64,000 nucleotides of DNA from contig JAKZTE010000002.1 of the NCBI GenBank assembly GCA_047517285.1, forward strand, positions 1 to 64,000, written 5' to 3'. Below are positions 7,902 through 17,430 of this stretch, piece after piece; position 1 is the first letter of the stretch, and each line of letters opens with the position of its first letter. Source of the DNA: UBA57 sp963577725 (lineage in GTDB: Archaea > Thermoproteota > Nitrososphaeria > Nitrososphaerales > UBA57). The notes under the pieces are model-generated. The model saw nothing but the letters and a program-made list of their open reading frames with translations, had not been told where the DNA came from and searched no databases. The position numbers were made by a program, and so were the translations under genes.

Positions 7902-9716
7902 ATGATTATAAATAAATATGGAATTTCAGTTTTTATTATAGTTTTATTGTTAGCAACAAGCATACCTGCTGCTATTTCTCAGAATGCGGAATTGAATTGG
8001 GTCAAGCCTGCAGCAGATGAACGAAATACAAATTTTCATCCGCAAAATACAATCAACAAAGATAATGTAGACAATCTAGTTCTGAGTTGGATATATCAAG
8101 TTCCTGAAGATCCATTCAAGATTCCATATGTAGCTCCTGCTTTAGGTCTTCAAACGGCACCTTTGGTTGTAAGCGGAATAGTATACATTGCAACATTCTA
8201 TAACAGAATAATTGCAATCAATGCAGAAACTGGTGCAGAGGTATGGAAATATCAAGCAGATGTTATGGAATTTGTTGATGAAGAATGGTGGTGGCCCGTA
8301 TTAAGTCAGAAGAGCATAACATATCACGATGGAACAATATACATGATGGCATCTGATTGTAGAATAATAGCACTGGATGCATTAAATGGAGCAGAAATAT
8401 TTGTAATAAAAGATGTTTGTAAAGACGTAGAAGGAAATACGGGATTGTATTTTGGAGAGCATGGACCAGTAATTTTTGAAGACGTACTGATAGCAAGGCC
8501 TTCAGTACAAGATGGAGGAGGAAGAGGTTTCGTGGTAGCTTATGATATAAATACACAAGAAGAGTTATGGAGATGGTTCTCAGTTCCGCCATCTGGAGGA
8601 GATCCAGAATGGGACTTTAAAGATGCTGATAAAGGCAATATCAATGCATATCCAGGAGACTGGGGAGATACTGATCTAATAGGTGGAGGAGCAGTATGGA
8701 GCATGTTTGCAATTGATCAGGCAGAAAGAACAATATATTTCTCGACAGGAAGTAGTTCTGGAGTATTTGATGCGGCATTACGACCTGGACCAAATTTGTA
8801 TGCAAGTTCAATAATAGCGTTAGATGTGGATAGTGGAGAAATGAAATGGTATTATCAAGTTGTGCCACATGACATAAACGACCATGAAGTTGGTTGGAGT
8901 GTAATTCTTGCTGAAACAGAAATTAACGGAGATATGAAGAAAGTGGTAATGGCGGGTTCAAAAACAGACCATGTTTTTGTATTAGATGCCGAAACTGGCA
9001 AGACATTACATACGCCATTAATGTTAGGAAATAATGCATTCAATGTGCCAAATGATGATGCAGGAAACAATGCAGACTTAACAGTATCACAGAGATCTTT
9101 AGTAGGCAAGTCATTTTGTCCTGGAGGAAACGGAGGAATAGAACATGCAGGAGCATATTCATCAGGAGTATTATACTACGTAAGTCAGAAAGTCTGTTGG
9201 ACAGTCACAGAGGGGCCAGTAGACTATAAAGGAAAAGATATTCAAGGATTCATTTATGGTTCAGTGCCAGGGGAAAGGCAGAATTCAACGTTATTCTCAA
9301 TTGATGTAAATGACATGAGTATCAATTGGGTATTTGAGATGCCGAATAGATATCAAAGTTCAGGAGTAATGGTCAGCGGAGGCGTAGTATACTTAGTAGA
9401 TAGAGCTAGCGTAATGTACGCCGTAGATGTAGAAACCGGTAAGGAATTACGCAAGATACAATGGGGAGGATTAGGAGCTGGAACAGTCACTTTAGGTGCA
9501 ACGGCAAGAGGTGATATGATGTTATTCGTGCCGTCTGGAGGAGGACAAGTTGCTGCAAATACACCCGGAATAATTGCGGCTTTCAAGTTACCAGATGATG
9601 GAACAGGGCAAACAAGCATAATTGGAGATGTTCAAGAGAATATACTCATATTGATTGCATTAGCAGCAGTAAGTATAGCAATTTATTCAGTTTACAATAA
9701 CAGAAACAGAGGTTGA
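7902..9716 (+). CDS. Membrane-anchored PQQ-type quinoprotein dehydrogenase
   Basis: 604 residues: signal peptide (1-27), a PQQ propeller (about 30-570) and a C-terminal helix (about 578-597) with a basic tail (NNRNRG) that would tether it on the outer face. Propeller repeats include IIAINAETGAEVWKYQ, IIALDVDSGEMKWYYQ and VFVLDAETGKTL. D327 aligns with the catalytic Asp of methanol dehydrogenase. The residue two positions later is E329 where XoxF enzymes have the lanthanide-binding Asp. The metal Glu appears replaced by Asp (SVQDGGGRG) and the metal Asn by Ser (FSTGSSSG). It is the first gene of the MoxR operon; the next ATG begins one base after its stop. Substrate unknown. Confidence 0.88.
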   Translation: MIINKYGISVFIIVLLLATSIPAAISQNAELNWVKPAADERNTNFHPQNTINKDNVDNLVLSWIYQVPEDPFKIPYVAPALGLQTAPLVVSGIVYIATFYNRIIAINAETGAEVWKYQADVMEFVDEEWWWPVLSQKSITYHDGTIYMMASDCRIIALDALNGAEIFVIKDVCKDVEGNTGLYFGEHGPVIFEDVLIARPSVQDGGGRGFVVAYDINTQEELWRWFSVPPSGGDPEWDFKDADKGNINAYPGDWGDTDLIGGGAVWSMFAIDQAERTIYFSTGSSSGVFDAALRPGPNLYASSIIALDVDSGEMKWYYQVVPHDINDHEVGWSVILAETEINGDMKKVVMAGSKTDHVFVLDAETGKTLHTPLMLGNNAFNVPNDDAGNNADLTVSQRSLVGKSFCPGGNGGIEHAGAYSSGVLYYVSQKVCWTVTEGPVDYKGKDIQGFIYGSVPGERQNSTLFSIDVNDMSINWVFEMPNRYQSSGVMVSGGVVYLVDRASVMYAVDVETGKELRKIQWGGLGAGTVTLGATARGDMMLFVPSGGGQVAANTPGIIAAFKLPDDGTGQTSIIGDVQENILILIALAAVSIAIYSVYNNRNRG

Positions 9717-9717
9717 A

Positions 9718-10503
9718 ATGAACTTGGCATTAGGAAATAGTCACAGTGATGTGAATTTTCTTAGTACAAAAATAACACCCTTTGTAATTGCAGCTGTTTT
9801 GTTATTTTTATTATTGCAGGTTGTACAAAGTGCAGGCTTGTCGCAATCGCAGATTGGTTCAGAAGAAGATCAGTTTGGCAATAGTGATGTTCCTTCAGGT
9901 TTTGGCGATGAGAATCTGTATACATTAGAAGTGAATATAATTTTAAAAGAAGAAGTTGAGCCATATCTACGACCTGTCAATGAACAATTAGTAGAGATAT
10001 TCTGGGATATGAGGGATTTAGAGACTCAGGAAATGAAGGAATTTACAGTTTCAGCCAATACCAATACAGAGGGAAAGGCAGTGTTTGATTTATTTCCTGG
10101 AGAATATACATTAAGAATAGACTATAACGGAATTTCCAAGAATGAATCGATTATAATAAACCCAGGAATTGAAAACAACGTCGATTGGGTGATATCAAAA
10201 TATGCATTGAAAGAATATAATTTAGAATTTAGAGATAAAAATGGAGGAATCGTATATCCAGAAGAAACCATCAGAATGATATATACTGGACCTCCGCAAT
10301 TAATCGATCCTTCGTCTATACAGTTATTTTCTGATTTAGATGGAATTAACTTAGTATTCGATGTAAAAGAAGTTACAAACAGAGCAGAGATTTCAATAAT
10401 GGAACTTAGTCCAAAAGAAAGTTTCGTAGTTGGGATATTTTCAACAGACAATCCTCCAAAAGCATCAATCTATTCAATAGATGTGGATAAAAAAACAAGG
10501 TAG
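9718..10503 (+). CDS. Exported or anchored beta-rich protein of the quinoprotein operon
   Basis: 261 residues, not recognised as a named family. A hydrophobic segment at about 20-42 is a signal anchor. Residues 62-150 look like a carboxypeptidase-regulatory or Cna-B-like domain (NTEGKAVFDLFPGEYTLRID). A second beta-rich domain follows and there is no C-terminal helix. The gene starts one base after the quinoprotein stop and ends five bases before the next gene, so it belongs to the same transcript. It may be a periplasmic partner or assembly factor for the quinoprotein. Confidence 0.6.
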   Translation: MNLALGNSHSDVNFLSTKITPFVIAAVLLFLLLQVVQSAGLSQSQIGSEEDQFGNSDVPSGFGDENLYTLEVNIILKEEVEPYLRPVNEQLVEIFWDMRDLETQEMKEFTVSANTNTEGKAVFDLFPGEYTLRIDYNGISKNESIIINPGIENNVDWVISKYALKEYNLEFRDKNGGIVYPEETIRMIYTGPPQLIDPSSIQLFSDLDGINLVFDVKEVTNRAEISIMELSPKESFVVGIFSTDNPPKASIYSIDVDKKTR

Positions 10504-10508
10504 TATAT

Positions 10509-10991
10509 ATGGAAATTATTTCAAGTTCTATACTTATTCAGTTGCTGATTGCAGTTGTAATAGCATTAGGAGTAGTAATTGTTTGGGGAGTATATTTTCC
10601 TCAGATTAAATCAAGATCAAAAGATATAGAGCCAAACAGAAAAGCTGCATTTGGGAGTAATGAGATGTTCGAACAACTGAATTATTTTAATTCTAGGGGA
10701 AACTTTAATGAAGGCATAGTATTCGCTTATAACCTATTGAGAAAGAACTTATCTAATATGGATAAATATCCCAACGATGATTCACTGACTGAATATGAAA
10801 CTATAAAAAAGACAATAAGTGACATTCCTGAACTAGCTAATGTTTCAGCGTTGTTGTTATCAGCATATGAACAATATGAATTAGCAAGATTTAGGACAAT
10901 AACGGATTCTGGGAATTTAGATAATATGAACGATATATTAAGAAATATAACAAAAAACAACAATTTCATCCTACAGAGGAATGATCAATAA
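10509..10991 (+). CDS. Single-helix protein with DUF4129-like cytoplasmic domain
   Basis: 160 residues. An N-terminal helix (about 8-30) is followed by a helical cytoplasmic domain. The SLTEYETIKKTISDIPELAN and SAYEQYELARFRTI segments resemble the DUF4129 domain, which in many organisms is linked to MoxR, DUF58 and transglutaminase proteins. The match is by eye and weak, but the context (MoxR and DUF58 downstream) agrees. The last base of its stop is the first base of the next ATG. Confidence 0.55.
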   Translation: MEIISSSILIQLLIAVVIALGVVIVWGVYFPQIKSRSKDIEPNRKAAFGSNEMFEQLNYFNSRGNFNEGIVFAYNLLRKNLSNMDKYPNDDSLTEYETIKKTISDIPELANVSALLLSAYEQYELARFRTITDSGNLDNMNDILRNITKNNNFILQRNDQ

Positions 10992-11326
10992 TGGATATGT
11001 ATATAATATTAACAGTTTCGCTATCTCTGGCGGCAGTAGGTTATTCATTCATTAAAAGAAGAGAAATTGATTCATACATACAGAACAATCAAAATAGTTT
11101 TACTTTTGATGCGTTTTTAGATCTAAATGGTAAGAAACCAAACTATTATCGGGCAACGCAAATATTGGTACTAGAACTAGATGGTATAAATTTACGTCAA
11201 GAAAGTATAAACAATAATGATTTGCGTATAATTTCAAAGTCGAAAAGAATGGTGGAAAAGGGGTTTGTGGATGAAAGGATGTTCACAAAAATTAAGTTCT
11301 TACATTCTATGTATACTAGGAATTAG
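10991..11326 (+). CDS. Small N-terminally anchored protein of the MoxR operon
   Basis: 111 residues, unrecognised. A short hydrophobic N-terminus (about 3-18) precedes a basic, helical soluble region (IKRREIDSYIQNNQ ... SKRMVEKGFVDERMFTKI). It overlaps the previous stop by one base and ends 12 bases before moxR, which makes it an operon member. No function is proposed beyond a membrane-proximal accessory role. Confidence 0.5.
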   Translation: MDMYIILTVSLSLAAVGYSFIKRREIDSYIQNNQNSFTFDAFLDLNGKKPNYYRATQILVLELDGINLRQESINNNDLRIISKSKRMVEKGFVDERMFTKIKFLHSMYTRN

Positions 11327-11338
11327 GAGTTGGATTGA

Positions 11339-12301
11339 ATGTTAGCAATGGAAATTCATAATAAAATTATTGAGCAAGTATCTGATAAAATTATAGGAAA
11401 AGCGTTTGAGACAAGGCTATTAACAATTGCTTTGTTAGCTCAGGGACATGCAATAATAGAAGGTGTACCAGGTATAGCAAAAACTCTATTAGCAAAATCA
11501 TTCGCGAATATTCTTGAACTTGAATTTAAACGAGTGCAATTGACATCAGACATGCTACCTTCAGATATAACTGGAACATTTGTATTCAATGTAAAAGAAC
11601 AAGAATTTTTCTTTAGAAAAGGTCCGTTATTTTCAAACATAGTATTAGCAGACGAGATAAACCGAGGAATACCAAAAACACAATCTGCATTATTAGAAGC
11701 CATGCAAGAATATCAAGTGACTGTAGAAGGACAAACAGAAAAACTTTCGCAGCCATTCATGGTAATTGCAACTCAGAATCCATTAGAAATGAGAGGAACA
11801 TACCCACTACCAGAGGCACAATTAGACAGATTTATGTTCAGAATAACAATGGGGCTGCCAGACAAAACAGAAGAATTAGAGGTTCTAAACACATACGAAA
11901 AGAATTCAGAAGGAAATCTAGAATTCAGCACCATTAATACAGACATAGTAGCCGCAAGAGATGAGATTAAATCAAAGATAACAATATCAAAAGAGATAAA
12001 AGAATACATAATATCGATAATGAATGAAACAAGAAGAGAAACAGAAGAAATTAATTTAGGGGCAAGTCCACGTGCATCGTTGCATTTAATGCGTGCGTGT
12101 AAAGTAAATGCGGCACTAGATGGACGTGATTATGTGACACCTGATGATGTGAAATTGTTATTGTTTCCAGTATTAAATCATAGATTAATAATTAATCCAG
12201 ACTACTTACTTCGCAATACCAAGCCATCAGAAGTGTTCAACTATTCAGCTATTAAAGAAATTATAGACAAGGCAGCAGATAGTGTAAATCCCCCAAGATG
12301 A
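11339..12301 (+). CDS. moxR: MoxR-family AAA+ ATPase
   Basis: 320 residues. Walker A is GVPGIAKT (42-49), Walker B is IVLADEINR (101-109), then sensor 1 ATQNPLEMRGTYPLPEAQLDR and the C-terminal lid with LGASPRASLHLMRA and HRLIINPDYL. MoxR proteins are chaperone-like ATPases that mature or insert metal into exported enzymes. In methylotrophs one (MxaR) sits in the methanol dehydrogenase operon. Here it is followed by a DUF58 gene overlapping by four bases, the standard MoxR partner, and preceded by a quinoprotein. The assignment is strong; the client is inferred from the operon. Confidence 0.93.
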   Translation: MLAMEIHNKIIEQVSDKIIGKAFETRLLTIALLAQGHAIIEGVPGIAKTLLAKSFANILELEFKRVQLTSDMLPSDITGTFVFNVKEQEFFFRKGPLFSNIVLADEINRGIPKTQSALLEAMQEYQVTVEGQTEKLSQPFMVIATQNPLEMRGTYPLPEAQLDRFMFRITMGLPDKTEELEVLNTYEKNSEGNLEFSTINTDIVAARDEIKSKITISKEIKEYIISIMNETRRETEEINLGASPRASLHLMRACKVNAALDGRDYVTPDDVKLLLFPVLNHRLIINPDYLLRNTKPSEVFNYSAIKEIIDKAADSVNPPR

Positions 12302-13593
12302 GAAAGTTGATAACAAGAAGAGGGTATTCAGTTCTCAGTTCACTCTTCGTATTTGTTACTATTTCTATTATTGCAAGTGAATTTATGTTTCTAACGATAG
12401 CTATGTTTATATTTTCAATATTTTTGGTGGAATTGCTAATTTTCATATTTTCAGTCAGAGAGCTATCAAGTGTAAAGATAATTAGAGAGATTTCAAGAAG
12501 AAGGTTGTTTGTAGGGGATACAATATCATCATCATTGGTTATTCAAAATGACGGGAGTAGGACAATAGGATTATTGAAGTTGTCAAAGGACGTTCCAGAA
12601 GAATTTCAGAGTTTAGAAGATGTAAATCCATATGCAATAAACTTCACACCAGGAGAGAAAATTAGATTTGAATATAAATTGGAAGCATTGCAAATGGGAA
12701 GAATTAATTTTGGGAAACTAGAATTGAATCTATTCGATAAGTTCGGTTTATTTTACAAGATAAGGGAGATAGATAATAAAGATCTAGTATCCGTGTTGCC
12801 AAATGTAAGGATAGGTAGAGGAAGAATTGATGAAAGTGTGCAGATAGGTTCACTTTCTTCTACAACAAGACCTGATCCTCTAGGCTCAGATTTTGCAGGC
12901 GTAAGGGAATATATTTCAGGGGATGAATATAGAAGGATAGCTTGGAAATACATGGCAAAATCATCAAATCAGGAGCCAAGAATAAAACAATTTGATTTAG
13001 ATCAGAGAATTGACGTGAATTTAGTAATACTAAATAGTAAATCTATGAACGATGGATCAATTGGCGAGAGAAAATTAGATTCGGTAATTCAGGCAGCAAT
13101 AACGATATCGTCGGTAGTAGATAATGCAGGAGGAAGGTTCAAGGTAATATTTAGTGATAACAACATACCAAAGACAATAAGCGGAAATCAATATGAATTA
13201 TGCAATAACATTTATCAGATAAAGGCAGAAAGTTCATTCAATCCGCAAACATTAATCAATCATGCAATAACGTATGCAGATCCATCTTCAATTTTTCTAT
13301 TTGTTGTAGACAGTCCATTTCCAGAAGACATAGAAATGGATAATTTTAAGAGATTGTTTAATAAGAACTTGGTCAACTTATTTTTCTTAGACACTACATC
13401 TTACATATCAACAAAAAATAATTCTAGATTACAACAAAATATTTCGCCATTATTTGAGAATGAAAGAAAACATTTACAAAAACAATTGGATGTCGGCAGG
13501 CAGAAAAGGTTCAGAGTAGATTTATGCACAAAAGACAACATATCAAAAAAGATTTTAGAAAGTTTTAGCAGGATACAAATTCTAAATGAGTGA
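12298..13593 (+). CDS. DUF58 family protein (MxaS-like)
   Basis: 431 residues. Two close N-terminal helices (about 10-55) form a membrane hairpin. A beta-sandwich region follows, then the DUF58 signature GVREYISGDEYRRIAWKYMA (about 202-221) and a von Willebrand A-like fold (VNLVILNSKSMN). DUF58 proteins pair with MoxR ATPases. Its ATG overlaps the moxR stop by four bases, so the two are coupled. The equivalent in methylotroph mxa operons is MxaS. Confidence 0.88.
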   Translation: MRKLITRRGYSVLSSLFVFVTISIIASEFMFLTIAMFIFSIFLVELLIFIFSVRELSSVKIIREISRRRLFVGDTISSSLVIQNDGSRTIGLLKLSKDVPEEFQSLEDVNPYAINFTPGEKIRFEYKLEALQMGRINFGKLELNLFDKFGLFYKIREIDNKDLVSVLPNVRIGRGRIDESVQIGSLSSTTRPDPLGSDFAGVREYISGDEYRRIAWKYMAKSSNQEPRIKQFDLDQRIDVNLVILNSKSMNDGSIGERKLDSVIQAAITISSVVDNAGGRFKVIFSDNNIPKTISGNQYELCNNIYQIKAESSFNPQTLINHAITYADPSSIFLFVVDSPFPEDIEMDNFKRLFNKNLVNLFFLDTTSYISTKNNSRLQQNISPLFENERKHLQKQLDVGRQKRFRVDLCTKDNISKKILESFSRIQILNE

Positions 13594-13598
13594 TTAAT

Positions 13599-14552
13599 AT
13601 GGATGCAAGATACAAATTATTACTTTTATTGGGAATTTCTCTTCCATACATAATTCAGTTTTATTATATAGGATATTATAGATTTTTATTCTCTTTAGTA
13701 AGTAGTGTGTTTGGAGCAAGCCTGTATTCTTTTTCAGCTTTAATGGCATTATTGACTATTTTTACTCTCATAAATAGGATTTCTAAGGGTCCAGGGGCCT
13801 TACAAGATTCATTAATAATTACTACGCTAACAACTCCTGTAGTGTTTCCGTCACTAATCATGGTAGTATTATTAATCACGTCATTTGGAAGCTTGCCCAG
13901 TCAGTATTTTGGTGCTGCGGCAGATTTGTATCTAGTAGGAATAGCATCAATGGTGATAGTTATGCCAATATTAGGAATAATTATACAATGGTCAGGCATG
14001 ATAAAATCTCGTGGAACCGCATTTTCTCATATAATTTACACAATGATAATTTTCAGTTTATTGAATTTTGTAGCATTTAGTAGTTTCATAGGTGAAGGCA
14101 TAAATCAACAATTAATTGGACATGGAACAAACATAGTACTTAACGCGATATTTATCATTCAAGTAATAATTGCAAACATATTTCAGACGGATCTACCTGT
14201 TGCATCAAGGCTAAATCCGATTCAGCCATTTATTGGAGCTGTATTTGTCAATACAATATTTGCACTATCTTCAGCATTGTATCTGTATATGAGGTTATTT
14301 GGCAGGCATACAATAGATAAAGTAGAGACAGATGGAGTAAATGCACAAACATTCTTGAATATGAATAATTTAGGAAGAATAAGTATAACATTAATTTTTG
14401 CAGTATTATTGAATTTTACTTTGATTTTAGGAATGTCTACAATTATTGGATCAGTAGCAATAGTGATAAAAGCGGCAAGTCTGATGATTGTATCGTCGTT
14501 CATAATAATTATATTATTTTATAGTTATCAATGGAGGAAAGAACTATCATGA
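13599..14552 (+). CDS. Polytopic membrane protein of the MoxR operon
   Basis: About 317 residues with eight or so predicted helices and few long loops. The only clear soluble stretch lies near residues 235-260. I use the ATG at 13599; an in-frame GTG at 13590 overlaps the DUF58 stop (GTGA) and is an equally possible coupled start. I do not recognise the family. It lies between DUF58 and the last operon gene, where other MoxR operons encode membrane partners, so it may form a membrane complex with them. Confidence 0.6.
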   Translation: MDARYKLLLLLGISLPYIIQFYYIGYYRFLFSLVSSVFGASLYSFSALMALLTIFTLINRISKGPGALQDSLIITTLTTPVVFPSLIMVVLLITSFGSLPSQYFGAAADLYLVGIASMVIVMPILGIIIQWSGMIKSRGTAFSHIIYTMIIFSLLNFVAFSSFIGEGINQQLIGHGTNIVLNAIFIIQVIIANIFQTDLPVASRLNPIQPFIGAVFVNTIFALSSALYLYMRLFGRHTIDKVETDGVNAQTFLNMNNLGRISITLIFAVLLNFTLILGMSTIIGSVAIVIKAASLMIVSSFIIIILFYSYQWRKELS

Positions 14553-16231
14553 AAATATTTGTAATATTTTTAGCTTTACTACTAATTATTCCATTAGCGC
14601 ATTCACAAGTTCAGGTAGAGAATTCAACAAGTTTTAGAATGGGTTATTCGTCTGAGAAATTATTCAGTAGCGATTTAGGAATGCTTTCATATGTACGTGG
14701 TGAAACAATCTGGTTACAAGTTTCTGGTTCTCACATGATTGAACTACATGATAAAGAAGGAAGCGTAGTTTCAGGATACGTATATGATGGACGTCCGACT
14801 CCAATATACACATTTGAAGAATCAGACATAGTGGGAACGTGGAGATTAATCATTGACAACAGTGTTTATGAATTAGAATTAGTAGACCAGCTATTAGAAG
14901 TAGAAGAAAATATTGTAGAATTCCTATTAATGAATGATTCATTAATTGTCAAGGGTGAAATTAGGCCGATATTTACAGACATTCCTCTAGAATCAGAGAT
15001 AATTATAGCAAAAAATAGAAAGTCAGATTTTACGACCATGCGAACAGAATTAGTGATAGAACGAGCAAACACCAATATTGGAATAACCTACAACATTGGC
15101 GAGAAGGAAACAACACTATTCATACAGCCATATATAGACAACGTTAGAAGTGAAGGAGAATATTCAGAAATTGGTCTACAGAATATATATGCCTGGGCAG
15201 AATTGACGTCAGAGATTGCCTTAGTAAAGAAAACTGAGGGTTCTAGATTTACTACTTATGTTGATGAACCGATTGTTGAAACAGATAGAACTTATTTTGA
15301 AATAACTGATGTGGCGAGAAAGGGAATTAATATGACGATTCCAGGACCGGGATTGACGGATGAACCATGGACAGTGCCACTCAAATATGGAAGATCTTTA
15401 TTGTCAGTATATCTGGAATTTGAAGGGAAGATATTTGTAAACAGAATACCTGTAATAATTTTAGAAGACAAGATAATAATCAATCCAGAATTAATCATAC
15501 AGGTAAATTCATTTGAAGATAAGATAGAGTATAGAGAAATAATAGACATAGAGGAAAATATGGAGTTAGAATTTCTTTTGATAAGTAAGATAAATGGAAT
15601 AGATAGAATTTTTTATGATACAGACAGACCTGCTTTGACAAAAATTAATGTAATAGATAGAACAAACAACGAGAAGTTGGAGAAGTACAACATAGTATTT
15701 GAAGAGAAGATAGAATCAATAAAGATTAATCAAACCACATACATTATTGGGAATCAAGAATTAATCAATATGAGAAATCTGGCCAATGCAAAATTATTCA
15801 TAAATTCGTTCAGCATATTTGATTCAATTTTGGACAGTAGAATGAATGAAGATGGGATTATTGAGATAATTGCAAACGTAGGAATGGCAAGAATTCAAAT
15901 AATTGATTCTACAGGCTCAATATCAGGAAATGGAGAGATAGTAATAAGAAAATTAGATTCGGATACGGGAGAGTTCTTGATTATAGAGTGGAATGGAAGT
16001 GATGTAAGAACGATATTACCAGAAGGAAGGTATTTGGCTAGATTAGAAAGTGAGAATATACAAGGAGAGACGGAATTTGAGATATTTACAGATGAGAAAG
16101 AGGTGTTAATCTTAGTAGATTCAATGTATGGAATGTCAACAAACATATGGATTTTCACATTATCAACAATAATTACAATAGAAATCGTAATAATATACAC
16201 GATTTGGAAGAAAAATATAAAAGGAATATAA
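14549..16231 (+). CDS. Exported, C-terminally anchored protein closing the MoxR operon
   Basis: 560 residues from the ATG at 14549, which overlaps the previous stop (ATGA) and has GGAGG 13 bases upstream. A signal peptide (MKIFVIFLALLLIIPLAHSQ) is followed by about 500 residues of beta-rich exported sequence, then a membrane helix (about 530-552) and a short basic cytoplasmic tail (WKKNIKGI). The layout, large outer domain plus one helix, is like BatD/MxaA proteins of MoxR operons, but I see no diagnostic motif. It is convergent with the citrate synthase gene, with three bases between stops. Confidence 0.6.
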   Translation: MKIFVIFLALLLIIPLAHSQVQVENSTSFRMGYSSEKLFSSDLGMLSYVRGETIWLQVSGSHMIELHDKEGSVVSGYVYDGRPTPIYTFEESDIVGTWRLIIDNSVYELELVDQLLEVEENIVEFLLMNDSLIVKGEIRPIFTDIPLESEIIIAKNRKSDFTTMRTELVIERANTNIGITYNIGEKETTLFIQPYIDNVRSEGEYSEIGLQNIYAWAELTSEIALVKKTEGSRFTTYVDEPIVETDRTYFEITDVARKGINMTIPGPGLTDEPWTVPLKYGRSLLSVYLEFEGKIFVNRIPVIILEDKIIINPELIIQVNSFEDKIEYREIIDIEENMELEFLLISKINGIDRIFYDTDRPALTKINVIDRTNNEKLEKYNIVFEEKIESIKINQTTYIIGNQELINMRNLANAKLFINSFSIFDSILDSRMNEDGIIEIIANVGMARIQIIDSTGSISGNGEIVIRKLDSDTGEFLIIEWNGSDVRTILPEGRYLARLESENIQGETEFEIFTDEKEVLILVDSMYGMSTNIWIFTLSTIITIEIVIIYTIWKKNIKGI

Positions 16232-16234
16232 TTA

Positions 16235-17356
16235 TCAGGTATTAGAATCTGCGTAAGAACGTGGAGAAGAGCCAATGTATTCTGCCCTAGGTCGAATTAA
16301 TCTATTATCATTTAGTTGCTCCAAGATTTGTGCACACCAACCGGATATTCGTGAACAGGCAAATAAAGGAGTAAACAAAGTTGAATCGAGATTAAGCATG
16401 GAATAAACAGATGCGGCATAGAAATCAACATTTGGTTTTAGGTCTTTTTGTTCGAGAACAGTCTGTTCTACTGCATAAGACAAATCATACAGATTACCGC
16501 CAAATTCATTTTGAAGGTTTTTAGACATTTCTCGAAGAACAGTAGCGCGAGGATCAATAGTAAGGTATACTCTATGACCAAATCCCATAATTTTTTCTTT
16601 ACGTTGAAGTTTTTCAGAGATATAATTAGGAATACTTTCTATATCGGGAATTTCTTTCAACATCTTCAGGACTGATTCATTAGCACCTCCATGTAATGGA
16701 CCTTTGAGAGTTCCAATAGCAGACGTTACTCCAGAATGTATATCTGAAAGGGTGGAAACAGTAACTCGAGCAGAGAAAGTAGATGCATTGAATCCGTGAT
16801 CCGCATGCAAGATAAGACATTTGTCAAGACATTGTGAAGATAATTTATCAGGATGATTTCCAGAGAGCATATACAAGAAATTAGAAGCGAAATCAAGATT
16901 ATCGTCAGGATGAATTATTTCAAGGTTATTTCGTATTCGATGATAGTATGACAAGACAGTAGGCATTTGTGCAAGTAGACGTATTGATTTATTCAAATTA
17001 GATTGAGGAGAATGATTTTCTTTATCATGATCAAAAATAGACAAGTATGACACAATAGTTCTGAGAAAATCCATGGTATTGGAATTAGATGGAAATTCCT
17101 TAATTAGATTAATAATTTTATCATCAACTTCACGATTAGAATAGATGAGATTCTTATGTTTAGAGAATTCAGATTGAGTTGGAAGGTCCCCGTAAAAGAG
17201 CAGGTATGTGAGTTCTTCAAAAGTACTGTTTGTAGCTAAATCAGATATTTCATATCCGCAATGGAATAATCTACCCAATTCGCCGTTAATAGAGGTTATT
17301 TTAGTTTGGGAAACAACCACATCAGCTAATCCTTTGGTCGCTTGTCCATTTACCAT
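16235..17356 (-). CDS. gltA: Citrate synthase
   Basis: 373 residues, the short archaeal/2-methylcitrate-type length. It condenses acetyl-CoA with oxaloacetate. Visible motifs are GELGRLFHCGYEISDLA at the N-terminus, LHADHGFNASTFSARV and GALKGPLHGGANESV (first active-site His), then GFGHRVYLTIDPRATVLR (second active-site His). The C-terminal RPRAEYIGSSPRSY is the arginine-rich CoA/citrate-binding end. It is a lone gene ending against the MoxR operon. With the 2-oxoacid oxidoreductase at 54-57 kb it supports a citric-acid-cycle role. Confidence 0.93.
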   Translation of the reverse strand: MVNGQATKGLADVVVSQTKITSINGELGRLFHCGYEISDLATNSTFEELTYLLFYGDLPTQSEFSKHKNLIYSNREVDDKIINLIKEFPSNSNTMDFLRTIVSYLSIFDHDKENHSPQSNLNKSIRLLAQMPTVLSYYHRIRNNLEIIHPDDNLDFASNFLYMLSGNHPDKLSSQCLDKCLILHADHGFNASTFSARVTVSTLSDIHSGVTSAIGTLKGPLHGGANESVLKMLKEIPDIESIPNYISEKLQRKEKIMGFGHRVYLTIDPRATVLREMSKNLQNEFGGNLYDLSYAVEQTVLEQKDLKPNVDFYAASVYSMLNLDSTLFTPLFACSRISGWCAQILEQLNDNRLIRPRAEYIGSSPRSYADSNT

Positions 17357-17430
17357 GCATGTTAAGCGTTTTTCATCAGATATATTATTTCAGTTTTGAA
17401 ATCTTAAATATTCATATTAAATATAAATAG

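Noticed and set aside
7902..16231. Interpretation of the MoxR operon as a Bat aerotolerance locus
   Set aside because: No von Willebrand-domain BatA/BatB genes or TPR BatC/E genes are present, and a quinoprotein leads the operon.
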